38,138 nucleotides of DNA from NCBI GenBank assembly GCA_021324545.1, contig JAJPIX010000027.1, positions 1 through 38,138 on the forward strand. The letters are read 5' to 3'. Below the pieces are notes generated by a model. That model worked only from the letters and a program-made list of their open reading frames with translations, made no database searches and was not told the DNA's origin. This document shows, in pieces, positions 1-5,457 of this stretch; position 1 is the stretch's first letter, and the number at the start of each line of letters is the position of its first letter. The stretch comes from Alphaproteobacteria bacterium. GTDB lineage: Bacteria; Pseudomonadota; Alphaproteobacteria; Micropepsales; Micropepsaceae. The position numbers and the translations under genes were made by a program.

Positions 1-280
1 GGGGGCGACCCCAGGGAAAGCGCCACAGAAATGACACCGCCCAAGACCCTAAAGGTCCGGCAAGGTTGAAATGGTGCGGTAAGAGCGCACCGCGTCTCTG
101 GCAACAGAGGCGGCATGGCAAGCCCCACCGGGAGCAAGACCAAATAGGGACGGCATGTGATCTGTTTCCGGATCGCCGTCCGGGTGGGTCGCGCGAGGTG
201 ACGGGCAACCGTCATCCCAGAGGAATGGCCATCTATCCGCGCAAGCGGTGGACAGAACCCGGCTTACAGGCCATCTGACG
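1..280 (+). ncRNA. rnpB: RNase P RNA, type A, 3' part
   Basis: Catalytic RNA of ribonuclease P, which matures the 5' ends of tRNAs. Recognisable conserved blocks are GAAAGCGCCACAGAAA near position 16, GGTAAGAGCGCACCGC near 78, GAGCAAGACCAAATAGGGA near 131, AGAGGAATGGCC near 219, and ACAGAACCCGGCTTA at 252-266, which is the 3' strand of helix P4. The 5' block with the first P4 strand (GAGGAAAGTCC type) is missing, so the gene starts before the window. The 3' end is placed about 14 bases after the CTTA by analogy with other type A RNAs and is uncertain by roughly 10 bases. Open reading frames across this stretch are incidental. Confidence 0.94.
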
Positions 281-290
281 CATATCTTCT

Positions 291-319
291 CCCTCTACCC
301 CGCGAAGCGCGCGAGAGGG
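291..319 (+). terminator. Hairpin downstream of rnpB, possible terminator or repeat
   Basis: CCCTCT (291-296) and CGCG (301-304) can pair with CGCG (308-311) and AGAGGG (314-319), giving an imperfect GC-rich hairpin about 10 bases after the RNA's presumed 3' end. No T-run follows. It may contribute to rnpB termination or processing, or be a dispersed GC-rich repeat. Confidence 0.4.
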
Positions 320-354
320 CAGGGGTGAGGGGCAGCGAGCCGCCGCCGGTACGG

Positions 355-373
355 GAGTCAAAAAGACTCTTTT
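355..373 (+). terminator. Small hairpin with T-run
   Basis: GAGTC (355-359), an AAAAA loop, GACTC (365-369) and TTTT (370-373) have the layout of a weak intrinsic terminator on the forward strand, between rnpB and the toxin gene. The stem is only 5 bp, so efficiency is doubtful. Confidence 0.35.
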
Positions 374-407
374 GCAAAATGGTCCGGCATCGCATCTTTA
401 CGGGTGC

Positions 408-665
408 ATGAAGCACTTCGCCTCCAGCAAATTTTGGTCCAGCTACGACAAATTACCGCCGTCGATTCAGCAATCGGTCGCCAGGAATTTTGCCTTGTTG
501 AAGGCCAATCCCCGGCATCCATCGTTACAATTGAAGAACGTCGGGCGATACCGGAGCGTGCGCGCCGGCCGTGGCTACAGGGCGATAGGCATCGACATCG
601 ATGAAGGTATTCTTTGGATATGGATTGGGACACATGACGAATATGAGCGAATGATCAAGCTATAG
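408..665 (+). CDS. Type II toxin, RelE/ParE superfamily
   Basis: Small protein of 85 residues that matches the RelE/ParE-like toxin pattern of the MKHFAS..FW type. The internal segment NPRHPSLQLKNVGRYRSVR is followed by GYRAIGID and the C-terminal WIGTHDEYERMI. Family members are mRNA interferases or gyrase poisons; which applies here cannot be told. The ATG at 408 is chosen because MKHFAS is the usual family N-terminus; a TTG at 372 would add 12 unrelated residues. The oddity is orientation. The matching antitoxin gene lies on the opposite strand, tail to tail, and the two stop codons share CTATAG (660-665). Such pairs are normally one antitoxin-toxin operon, so this toxin lacks the usual shared promoter. 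No clear promoter or ribosome site was seen upstream, and it could be silent. Confidence 0.85.
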   Translation: MKHFASSKFWSSYDKLPPSIQQSVARNFALLKANPRHPSLQLKNVGRYRSVRAGRGYRAIGIDIDEGILWIWIGTHDEYERMIKL

Positions 666-857
666 TTCCCGGGTCAATCCCTTTTTATGCTCGGTCAGAG
701 CATCTTCGGCCAATTTGTCCAGCTTTCCCGCCTTCACGTCAGCTTCAAACTGCCGGTCCCATTCCTCCGCGTCCATGTCCGCCAAAAGTTTCAGGAGCCG
801 TGCGCGCTCCTTGGAGGACAGCTTGACGATGGCCTTTTCGAGTTCTTCAACGCTCAT
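660..857 (-). CDS. Type II antitoxin partner of the RelE/ParE-like toxin
   Basis: A 65-residue protein beginning MSVEELEKAIVKLSSKERARL, with EEWDRQFEADVKAGKLDKLAEDAL and ending in TREL. This is the pattern of small antitoxins that pair with RelE/ParE-type toxins carrying HPSL and WIGTHDEY motifs. The C-terminal half is charged and helical, as expected for a toxin-wrapping tail. The start at 857 is preferred because MSVEELEKA is the family N-terminus; upstream in-frame starts add residues unlike the family. A dyad, CATATT-GCG-AATATG (855-869), overlaps the start codon and could be an autoregulatory operator. The gene converges on the toxin and overlaps its last 6 bases, whereas relatives have the antitoxin directly upstream of the toxin on the same strand. 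Confidence 0.8.
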   Translation of the reverse strand: MSVEELEKAIVKLSSKERARLLKLLADMDAEEWDRQFEADVKAGKLDKLAEDALTEHKKGLTREL

Positions 858-876
858 ATTGCGAATATGGCATATG
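855..876 (-). promoter_or_regulatory. Candidate antitoxin operator dyad
   Basis: CATATT (855-860) and AATATG (864-869) are perfect inverted arms around GCG, followed by a palindromic CATATG (871-876). The AT-rich cluster sits on the antitoxin start codon in GC-rich surroundings. Antitoxins of this class commonly bind such dyads at their own promoter; function here is inferred. Confidence 0.4.
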
Positions 877-956
877 GCGGGCGCATTTTGAACCCTCAAA
901 CATTCCGCCGCCCGGCCCTTCCGGGGAAGTTATCTGCCGCCGCCGGCCTCAGCCGC

Positions 957-1508
957 TCATCGCGCCGGGAAAATCTCCGCGACGTAGCAATCCGTGGCCG
1001 CCGGAAAGCGCACCGGTTCGCCGGCCTCTGCGAGCAGCGCGTCCTGCACCTCCAGCATCCCGCCGCCGGCGGCAACGCGCGACAATGGAAAGACGAGCGT
1101 CGTTGCACGCGGCGCGCAAATGAGGTCATCCGCGATCCGCCGCCGTGAAAGCCTGCCGGTGAAGGCGCCGCGGCGCGTCATGACGTTCAGGTCGGTGGCC
1201 GGCCCCACGATCACCTGCGCATTCGCCGGCGCATCGCCGGGAAAGGAAAAGGGCGCGGCGTCCGGCGAGAGCCGCCCGATGCCATAGCTGCCCATGTCGA
1301 GCAGGATCACGCCTTCGAACAGCGCGATGTGCCGGTCGATGCCGGGGAAAGAGGAAAACGGCCCGCCGCGCGCGACGGTTGCCACGCTCACGCGCCAGCC
1401 GAAATCGGCCAGGCCCGCGCCTTCGGGATGCACCGCCACCTCGCGCGTGATGCCGCCGCCGTTCTTCCACGGCACGGCAATGCGATCGCTGGCGCGAAGA
1501 ATCTGCAA
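957..1508 (-). CDS. hutD: HutD family cupin-like protein
   Basis: HutD-family protein of about 183 residues. The family signature is near the N-terminus: LRASDRIAVPWKNGGGITREVAVHP, then FGWRVSVATVARGGPFSSFPGIDR. HutD is a double-cupin fold protein of unclear biochemistry, usually linked to histidine utilisation genes. Here no hut genes are near; it follows a cytochrome P450 on the same strand after an 8-base gap, so the two probably share a transcript. The TTG start at 1508 is chosen because GAGAGG lies 4 bases upstream and LQILRASD matches the family start; longer in-frame extensions run back into the P450 gene and look unlike HutD. The family call is secure, the start less so. Confidence 0.85.
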   Translation of the reverse strand: MQILRASDRIAVPWKNGGGITREVAVHPEGAGLADFGWRVSVATVARGGPFSSFPGIDRHIALFEGVILLDMGSYGIGRLSPDAAPFSFPGDAPANAQVIVGPATDLNVMTRRGAFTGRLSRRRIADDLICAPRATTLVFPLSRVAAGGGMLEVQDALLAEAGEPVRFPAATDCYVAEIFPAR

Positions 1509-1516
1509 AACGCCTC

Positions 1517-2752
1517 TCAGACGTCCACGGTCAGTTCTTTCAGCCCCCGGAAGAACGGCATCTGCCGCCAGTGCGGCGTCGGGTCGGGAAGCTTCGCATC
1601 CGGATAGCGCGCGAAGAAGGCGGGAATTGCGATCTGCGCTTCCAGCCTTGCCAGCGGCGCGCCGATGCAAAGATGGCTGCCGCCGCCAAAGGCCATGTGC
1701 GGCGCATCGTGCCGCGTGATGTCGAAGCGGTGCGGATCGGGAAAGGCGGCCGGATCGCGGTTGGCGCCGCGCAGCGAAACGAAAAAGCTTTGCGCCTTCT
1801 TTACCGGACAGCCGCCCACTTCCATGTCGCGGCTGGCGATGCGGCCCGTCACATCCACCGGCGATTCATAGCGCAGCACTTCTTCCACCATCGAAGCCGC
1901 AAGCGCCGGATCGGACTTCAGCTTCGCAAGCTCCTGTTGGTGCGTGATCAGGAGCCAGATGGCGTTGCCGATAAGGTCGGTCGTGGTGAGGTTGCCGCCG
2001 ATGAGCAGCCCCTGCAGGTTGACGGAAATTTCCCCGTCCGAAAGCGGGGCGCCTTCGGCCTGCAGCTGCACCATGTCGGTCACAAGATCGTCCTGCGGGC
2101 TTTTGCGCCGCTTGTCCATCAGCTCGCGCATATAGGCCGACAGCGCGTTGATGGATCGCGCCACCCATTCGGTTTCCGCGGGCGAACGGAAGGGATTGAG
2201 CGAAAGGATCGCCCCTTCGCTCCAGTCGCGGAACTCGGCGAGCCGGTTCTGGTCCACGCCCAAAATGCGCGCGATCACGTCGATGGGCACAGGCAGCGCG
2301 AATTTCGCCATGGCGTCGAAGCGTTTCGCATCGCCGATGGCATCCAGCTTCTCGGCCACCACCGCTTCCACCAGCGGCCGGCATCTGGCCACGCGCTTGT
2401 ACAGCGCTTTCGCCAACGGCGGGCGGATGCGCGCGTGATCGGGATTGTCCATCAGAAGGATGCTTTTGCCGCGTTCATCTTCCGGCGCGGTGATGCCGGG
2501 AATGTTCTGTTCCACCAGCGCGCGCTGGATCACGGCGGCCTCTTCGGCGAATTGCGGCCCGCGCCACATGCTGTTGTCTGAGACGACGCCGCGCACGTCG
2601 TCATAGCGCGTAAGGAAAAACGTGCCCGCCGCGGGGTCGCGATGCACGGGGCATTCCGCGCGCAGCCGGTCCAGCAGCGCATGCGGATTTTCGCTGAACT
2701 TCGGATTGAGCGGCGTCAGCTCGAACACGCCGGGCAGCGGCTCTTTCGCCAT
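1517..2752 (-). CDS. Cytochrome P450
   Basis: Soluble bacterial-type P450 of 411 residues, a haem monooxygenase that needs separate redox partners. The signatures are in order: HARIRPPLAKAL in the C-helix region (His and Arg contact the haem propionate); the I-helix GGNLTTTDL with the acid/Thr pair for oxygen activation; EEVLRYESP with the ExxR pair; and the haem-binding loop FGGGSHLCIG with the ligand at Cys362. The length is typical of the CYP100-200 soluble families, and the substrate is unknown. No ferredoxin or ferredoxin reductase gene lies in the window. HutD follows 8 bases downstream. The ATG at 2752 fits the usual N-terminal length. A TGACA-N3-TGTCA dyad just upstream suggests control by a repressor such as a TetR-type protein, which is inference. 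Confidence 0.95.
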   Translation of the reverse strand: MAKEPLPGVFELTPLNPKFSENPHALLDRLRAECPVHRDPAAGTFFLTRYDDVRGVVSDNSMWRGPQFAEEAAVIQRALVEQNIPGITAPEDERGKSILLMDNPDHARIRPPLAKALYKRVARCRPLVEAVVAEKLDAIGDAKRFDAMAKFALPVPIDVIARILGVDQNRLAEFRDWSEGAILSLNPFRSPAETEWVARSINALSAYMRELMDKRRKSPQDDLVTDMVQLQAEGAPLSDGEISVNLQGLLIGGNLTTTDLIGNAIWLLITHQQELAKLKSDPALAASMVEEVLRYESPVDVTGRIASRDMEVGGCPVKKAQSFFVSLRGANRDPAAFPDPHRFDITRHDAPHMAFGGGSHLCIGAPLARLEAQIAIPAFFARYPDAKLPDPTPHWRQMPFFRGLKELTVDV

Positions 2753-2760
2753 TCGTACGG

Positions 2761-2781
2761 CCTATGACATTTTGTCAGGCC
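2761..2781 (-). promoter_or_regulatory. Candidate operator upstream of the P450 gene
   Basis: TGACA (2765-2769) and TGTCA (2773-2777) form a perfect inverted repeat with a 3-base spacer, flanked by CC (2761-2762) and GGCC (2778-2781). It ends 8 bases before the P450 start codon, a position where a bound repressor would block initiation. No regulator gene is adjacent, so the partner is unknown. Confidence 0.45.
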
Positions 2782-2867
2782 AACTCTAGCCAACTTCCTT
2801 CGTCTCAACAACAAGCGTCATGGCCGGCGAATGTTCGTCGGTGCCACGGCCCGCGATCGCTCCTCGG

Positions 2868-2957
2868 TGTCATGGCCCGCGCATGCGGGCCACCCCGTTC
2901 AGGCTTGCAGGGTGGTGCAGAACCCAACTGGGTCCGCCGCATTCGCGGCGGATGACA
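2868..2957. repeat. Palindromic repeat, copy A (about 90 bp)
   Basis: Bounded by TGTCAT and ATGACA. The left arm (CCGCGCATGCGGGCCACC) pairs imperfectly with the right arm (GGGTCCGCCGCATTCGCGG), so the whole unit can fold into a cruciform or long hairpin. It shares most of its sequence with copies C and D on the far side of the GIY-YIG gene. Incidental reading frames run through it. Confidence 0.85.
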
Positions 2958-2979
2958 TGCGGTTTTGTTCTGTCCTCAG

Positions 2980-3010
2980 TGTCATGGCCCGCGCATGCGG
3001 GCCATCCGGT
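2980..3010. repeat. Palindromic repeat, copy B (left half only)
   Basis: TGTCATGGCCCGCGCATGCG repeats the left end of copy A exactly, then diverges after GGCCATCC, just before the stop codon of the GIY-YIG gene. The right arm is missing, so this is a truncated copy. Confidence 0.75.
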
Positions 3011-3019
3011 TGACGCCAT

Positions 3020-3313
3020 TCAGCCGATGAAATCCTCATACAAATCACGCCACTCCACGTTGTCCCGCTGAATCAGATTCAGCTTCCATTCGCGCTTGTA
3101 TTTTTTCATTTGCTTTTCACGATGAATGGCGAGACCGATGTCTCCGAACCGCTCGTAATAGACAAGGTGCTTCACGCCATATTTCTTGGTGAAACCGGGT
3201 ATCAATCCTTCGCGATGCTCCCACACGCGACGCGCAAGATCGTTCGTGACGCCGATGTAGAGCGTACCGTTCCGCTGGCTGGCCAGAATATAAACGTAAT
3301 AGGTTTTCCCCAT
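3020..3313 (-). CDS. GIY-YIG domain protein (UPF0213-like)
   Basis: A 97-residue single-domain GIY-YIG protein. The core is YYVYILAS followed by TLYIGVTNDLARRVWEHR, giving the paired tyrosines and catalytic arginine, with the basic segment REKQMKKYKREWKLNLI towards the C-terminus. The family includes nucleases such as SLX1 and UvrC, but for these stand-alone proteins the substrate is not known. The ATG at 3313 is preferred over a TTG 15 bases upstream; neither has a good ribosome site. The gene sits alone in a repeat cluster, with palindromic elements A and B after its 3' end and C and D before its 5' end, which suggests the gene and repeats may have moved or spread together. Confidence 0.88.
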   Translation of the reverse strand: MGKTYYVYILASQRNGTLYIGVTNDLARRVWEHREGLIPGFTKKYGVKHLVYYERFGDIGLAIHREKQMKKYKREWKLNLIQRDNVEWRDLYEDFIG

Positions 3314-3358
3314 CCGCAAACTATACAACGCATGTCATGGCCTGCGATCGCTCGTTGG

Positions 3359-3445
3359 TGTCATGGCTCGCGCATGCGGACCGCCCAGTTTGGGCTTGCA
3401 AGATCGCGCAGAACCCAACTGGGTTCACCGCGCTCGCGGGGGACA
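3359..3445. repeat. Palindromic repeat, copy C (about 87 bp)
   Basis: Starts TGTCATGGCTCGCGCATGCG and ends GGGGGACA. It carries the shared core GCAGAACCCAACTGGGT but is more diverged than A and D, with changes in both arms that partly preserve pairing (GACCGCCCAGTT against AACTGGGTTCACC). It lies 45 bases upstream of the GIY-YIG start. Confidence 0.8.
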
Positions 3446-3468
3446 TGCGGTTTTACTCTCCCCTCATA

Positions 3469-3558
3469 TGTCATGGCCCGCGAATGCGGGCCACCCAGTT
3501 CAGGCTTGCTGGGTGGTGCAGAACCCAACTGGGTCCGCCGCATTCGCGGGGGGTGACA
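3469..3558. repeat. Palindromic repeat, copy D (about 90 bp)
   Basis: Starts TGTCATGGCCCGCGAATGCG and ends GGGGTGACA. The outer 12-base arms CCGCGAATGCGG and CCGCATTCGCGG are perfect inverted repeats, and CACCCAGTT pairs with AACTGGGT further in. It is nearly identical to copy A through the central loop. It ends 8 bases before the stop codon of the DUF1810 gene. Confidence 0.85.
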
Positions 3559-3565
3559 TGGGGTT

Positions 3566-4021
3566 TCAACGGGAAAGCAATTCCAACGTCATCCGGTCGA
3601 ATTCCCCGCCGAAAAACGTCCCGATCGCTGCACGAAACACTGCATTGTTGCTTTCGTCCCTGGCGGCCTGCGCAAACAGCGTCATGCAGGAGCGGAATTT
3701 GAGATCGTCGGGCGAACCGAAAATCTCGTGCGCCGTGCGGCCTTCCGCATCCAGCACAAGCTGCGTACATTCCAGCAAGCGCCCGCCCAGCAGCGGATGG
3801 GCCAGATAGGCGCGCGCCTCGGCAAGCCCCGAAATCGCATAACGCTGGGCCATCGCGCTGCGGCCAAGCCCTGCAAGCTGCGGAAACACAAACCACATCC
3901 AGTGCGTCTGCTTGCGCCCGCTGCGCAGCTCCTGGACCACGCGGCCATAGACCGGGTCCTGCGCCGCCGCGAATCGGGCAAGGTCAAAAGGATCGTGCGG
4001 TTCATGTTCATGAACGGCCAT
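3566..4021 (-). CDS. DUF1810 family protein
   Basis: A 151-residue protein of the DUF1810 family, whose function is not established. The typical order is seen: DPFDLARFAAAQDPVYGRVVQELRSGRKQTHWMWFVFPQ, then GLGRSAMAQRYAISGLAEARAYLAHPLLGGRLLECTQ, then IFGSPDDLKFRSCMTLFA. The length matches the family, and no signal peptide or membrane segment is seen. The ATG at 4021 gives the normal N-terminus, with AGGG a few bases upstream. It is transcribed away from the two-gene operon starting at 4112, with the 90-base gap holding that operon's promoter, and its 3' end abuts palindromic repeat D. Related proteins are found scattered across bacteria, often in accessory DNA. Confidence 0.88.
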   Translation of the reverse strand: MAVHEHEPHDPFDLARFAAAQDPVYGRVVQELRSGRKQTHWMWFVFPQLAGLGRSAMAQRYAISGLAEARAYLAHPLLGGRLLECTQLVLDAEGRTAHEIFGSPDDLKFRSCMTLFAQAARDESNNAVFRAAIGTFFGGEFDRMTLELLSR

Positions 4022-4051
4022 GGCCCTGATTTTCGCGCCTTTTTTTGGTAC

Positions 4052-4096
4052 TTGACATCGGGCCGCATATTCCTACATACAGGACCGGGTATAGGA
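4052..4096 (+). promoter_or_regulatory. Sigma70-like promoter with overlapping dyad
   Basis: TTGACA (4052-4057), a 16-base spacer and TACATA (4074-4079) form a near-consensus promoter for the gene at 4112. An imperfect inverted repeat, TCCTA-C-ATAC (4071-4080) and GTATAGGA (4089-4096), overlaps the -10 and the expected start point, so the promoter may be repressed by a DNA-binding protein. Confidence 0.65.
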
Positions 4097-4111
4097 ACAA
4101 AGGGAAATAAT

Positions 4112-4582
4112 ATGACAAAGGCAAAAAGCGAAAGGATGGAAGATTCCGTCGAAGAAATCGAAGGCGGGGGCGCAGACGCGATGGGCGAGCTCCGGCGCAA
4201 GATGGGCCCGCTGGCCGCGATTGTTGCCCGCGAAGCCCGCAACGACCGCGCCATGCGCGAGAAGGCCAAATACATGGCGCTGGCGCCCAATCTGCGCGAT
4301 CCCCTGGCGCCCGTGCCGCCGGCTGCCGAGCTTCTCGAGGCGCAGATCGCCCAGTGCGTGGATCTTGTGCACCAGCTCGGCTTCATCGCCGGCCATCCGA
4401 AATGCCCGGAGGATGAGCGCTATCATCTGCTCGGCAGCATCGCCAATCTGCTCCAGTCCAGCGCCACGGTCGGCGAAGTGGTCGGGCGCCTGCGCGGCGG
4501 CGCAAAGGAAAGCTGTCATCGCGTGATCGTCCAGACGGACAAGGGGGAGAAGAAGAGGGGGGAGGGGGTCCGCAGATCGTGA
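4112..4582 (+). CDS. Hypothetical protein, first gene of a two-gene operon
   Basis: A 156-residue protein I do not recognise. It opens with an acidic, low-complexity segment (ERMEDSVEEIEGGGADAMGELRRKMG), then a basic helical part (ARNDRAMREKAKYM), then a predicted helical C-terminal half containing AQCVDLVHQLGFIAGHP, and ends in a charged tail (DKGEKKRGEGVRRS). No signal peptide or membrane helix is seen. The start at 4112 follows AGGGAAATAAT and lies just downstream of a strong promoter. It overlaps the next gene by GTGA, so the two are translationally coupled. The partner carries a GAPxGNxNALKHG motif often seen in phage-associated small proteins, which raises the possibility of a prophage remnant; nothing else phage-like is nearby. 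Confidence 0.7.
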   Translation: MTKAKSERMEDSVEEIEGGGADAMGELRRKMGPLAAIVAREARNDRAMREKAKYMALAPNLRDPLAPVPPAAELLEAQIAQCVDLVHQLGFIAGHPKCPEDERYHLLGSIANLLQSSATVGEVVGRLRGGAKESCHRVIVQTDKGEKKRGEGVRRS

Positions 4583-4776
4583 AAACAATTGTCCCGGAAT
4601 TCCGCCAAAAATCACGTTGGCGGCGTGGCGCGCCCTACGGCAACACCAATGCGCTGAAGCACGGCCGCACCACCGCGGAAAAGCGCGCGCTGCGAAAGCG
4701 TATCGCGGAATGGCGGCAGACCACGCGCGCCCTTTTGGCATATGCCGAGCGCGAGCTTGCCGGCCGGAATTCTTAA
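4579..4776 (+). CDS. Small basic protein with GAPYGNTNALKHG motif
   Basis: A 65-residue, very basic protein. The segment RRGAPYGNTNALKHGRTTAEKRALRKRI matches a motif common to small proteins of unknown function in alphaproteobacteria and phages, often close to terminase-like genes. It is too small for an enzyme; the Arg/Lys content suggests nucleic acid contact, which is inference. The GTG start at 4579 overlaps the previous stop (GTGA) and has a strong purine-rich ribosome site (GGGGGGAGGGGG) about 10 bases upstream. Its stop codon lies inside the left arm of the inverted repeat at 4769-4791. Confidence 0.65.
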   Translation: MKTIVPEFRQKSRWRRGAPYGNTNALKHGRTTAEKRALRKRIAEWRQTTRALLAYAERELAGRNS

Positions 4777-4791
4777 GCCCTGCTTAAGAAT
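4769..4791 (+). promoter_or_regulatory. CtrA-type box TTAA-N7-TTAA in a 9-bp inverted repeat
   Basis: TTAA (4773-4776), seven bases, TTAA (4784-4787) is a perfect match to the binding site of the alphaproteobacterial cell-cycle regulator CtrA. The site is embedded in a perfect 9-bp inverted repeat, ATTCTTAAG / CTTAAGAAT, with a 5-base loop. The same hairpin could act as a weak terminator of the upstream operon, although no T-run follows. The two readings cannot be separated from sequence. Confidence 0.5.
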
Positions 4792-4900
4792 GGTTGCGAT
4801 ACACTTTCCGCGTTTATGCTTCGTTCATGCAACCGCAAGCTATGGAGTCACAAAGTCCATACGTAGTAGTACCAACCCCCTCATTTTACTGGGTTTTCCG

Positions 4901-4928
4901 TTGACGGCCACAGGTTTCCCATGATATC
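4901..4928 (+). promoter_or_regulatory. Likely mraZ promoter
   Basis: TTGACG (4901-4906) resembles a -35 box. The -10 falls on TGATATC (4922-4928), with spacing of 15-16 bases depending on register. It is the best sigma70-like match in the 222 bases before mraZ, and the MraZ boxes overlie its -10, which supports the assignment. Confidence 0.55.
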
Positions 4929-4941
4929 CCATACCGTCCCA
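4917..4941 (-). promoter_or_regulatory. Three MraZ-binding repeats
   Basis: TCCCA occurs at 4917-4921, 4927-4931 and 4937-4941, which is TGGGA on the other strand. The 5-base spacers put the repeats exactly 10 bp apart. MraZ of Escherichia coli is known to bind TGGGN repeats separated by 5 bases in front of its own operon and to repress it. The identical geometry here, over the -10 region, predicts autorepression of the whole dcw cluster. Confidence 0.8.
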
Positions 4942-4998
4942 TGACGCTATGAGTCTTTCGGCTCGCCGGTCATGCGGACGGAGGGGGCCGTTAGCCGA

Positions 4999-5457
4999 AT
5001 GTCCGCAGACATCAGACCGTTCATCTCAACGGTTGCCGGCACGCTCGTTGGCAAGGGCCGGGTCTGCATTCCGGCGTCCTGGCGGGAAATTCTTTCGGCC
5101 CAGAACACGCCGGGCGTCTATGTCCTGCCGTCGTTTTCGGTGCGCGCACTGGAAGGCTTTGGCGAAGAGGTGCTGCAAACCTTCCACCGCAAGCAGGCCG
5201 AACTCGATCCCTTCTTTGCGCCGGAATATGACGACCGCGCGCTCGCGGTGCTGGCTGCGACGAAGCTTCTGTCGCTGGATGAAAACGGCCGCGTGGTCTT
5301 GCCGGAAGAATTCATCCACCACGCCGCGCTCGAAGAACGCGTCACCTTCGTGGGCATGGGGCGCAAGTTCCAGATCTGGGATGCCGAACGCTTTGCCGCG
5401 CAGCAGAGCGAGCTCATCAAGCGCGCCGCGGCGTTGCGCAACGGGGGGCAAAAATGA
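4999..5457 (+). CDS. mraZ: Transcriptional regulator MraZ
   Basis: First gene of the dcw cluster. MraZ is a DNA-binding protein with two AbrB-like swapped-hairpin repeats that forms ring oligomers on TGGGN boxes, and in E. coli it represses its own operon. The first repeat is visible as [20 protein letters not shown] and the second as [17 protein letters not shown] followed by [18 protein letters not shown]. The protein has 152 residues from the ATG at 4999, the usual family length. An in-frame ATG at 4972 lacks a ribosome site, whereas GGAGGGGG precedes 4999 by about 12 bases. Its stop overlaps the rsmH start (ATGA). Three matching boxes lie 58-82 bases upstream. Confidence 0.94.
   Translation: MSADIRPFISTVAGTLVGKGRVCIPASWREILSAQNTPGVYVLPSFSVRALEGFGEEVLQTFHRKQAELDPFFAPEYDDRALAVLAATKLLSLDENGRVVLPEEFIHHAALEERVTFVGMGRKFQIWDAERFAAQQSELIKRAAALRNGGQK

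Noticed and set aside
66-278. Open frame inside the rnpB RNA
   Set aside because: It lies within conserved RNase P RNA blocks and has no protein family features.
358-633. Reverse-strand frame across the toxin gene
   Set aside because: It is the shadow of the toxin, low complexity and unlike any known protein; the forward frame has clear RelE/ParE motifs.
957-1670. Long form of the HutD frame (237 residues)
   Set aside because: The extra 54 residues overlap the P450 gene in another frame and are unlike HutD; TTG at 1508 has a ribosome site.
2764-3556. Several short frames (for example 2831-3013, 3337-3702, 3361-3543)
   Set aside because: They read through the palindromic repeats and repeat the same peptides in different frames, as expected of repeat DNA.
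2868-3558. Possible CRISPR-like array
   Set aside because: Units are about 90 bp long, palindromic and not evenly spaced by unique spacers, and no cas genes are near.
4769-4791. Assignment as a firm intrinsic terminator
   Set aside because: The hairpin is perfect but AT-rich and lacks a T-run, so I list it as a CtrA-like site with the terminator as an alternative.
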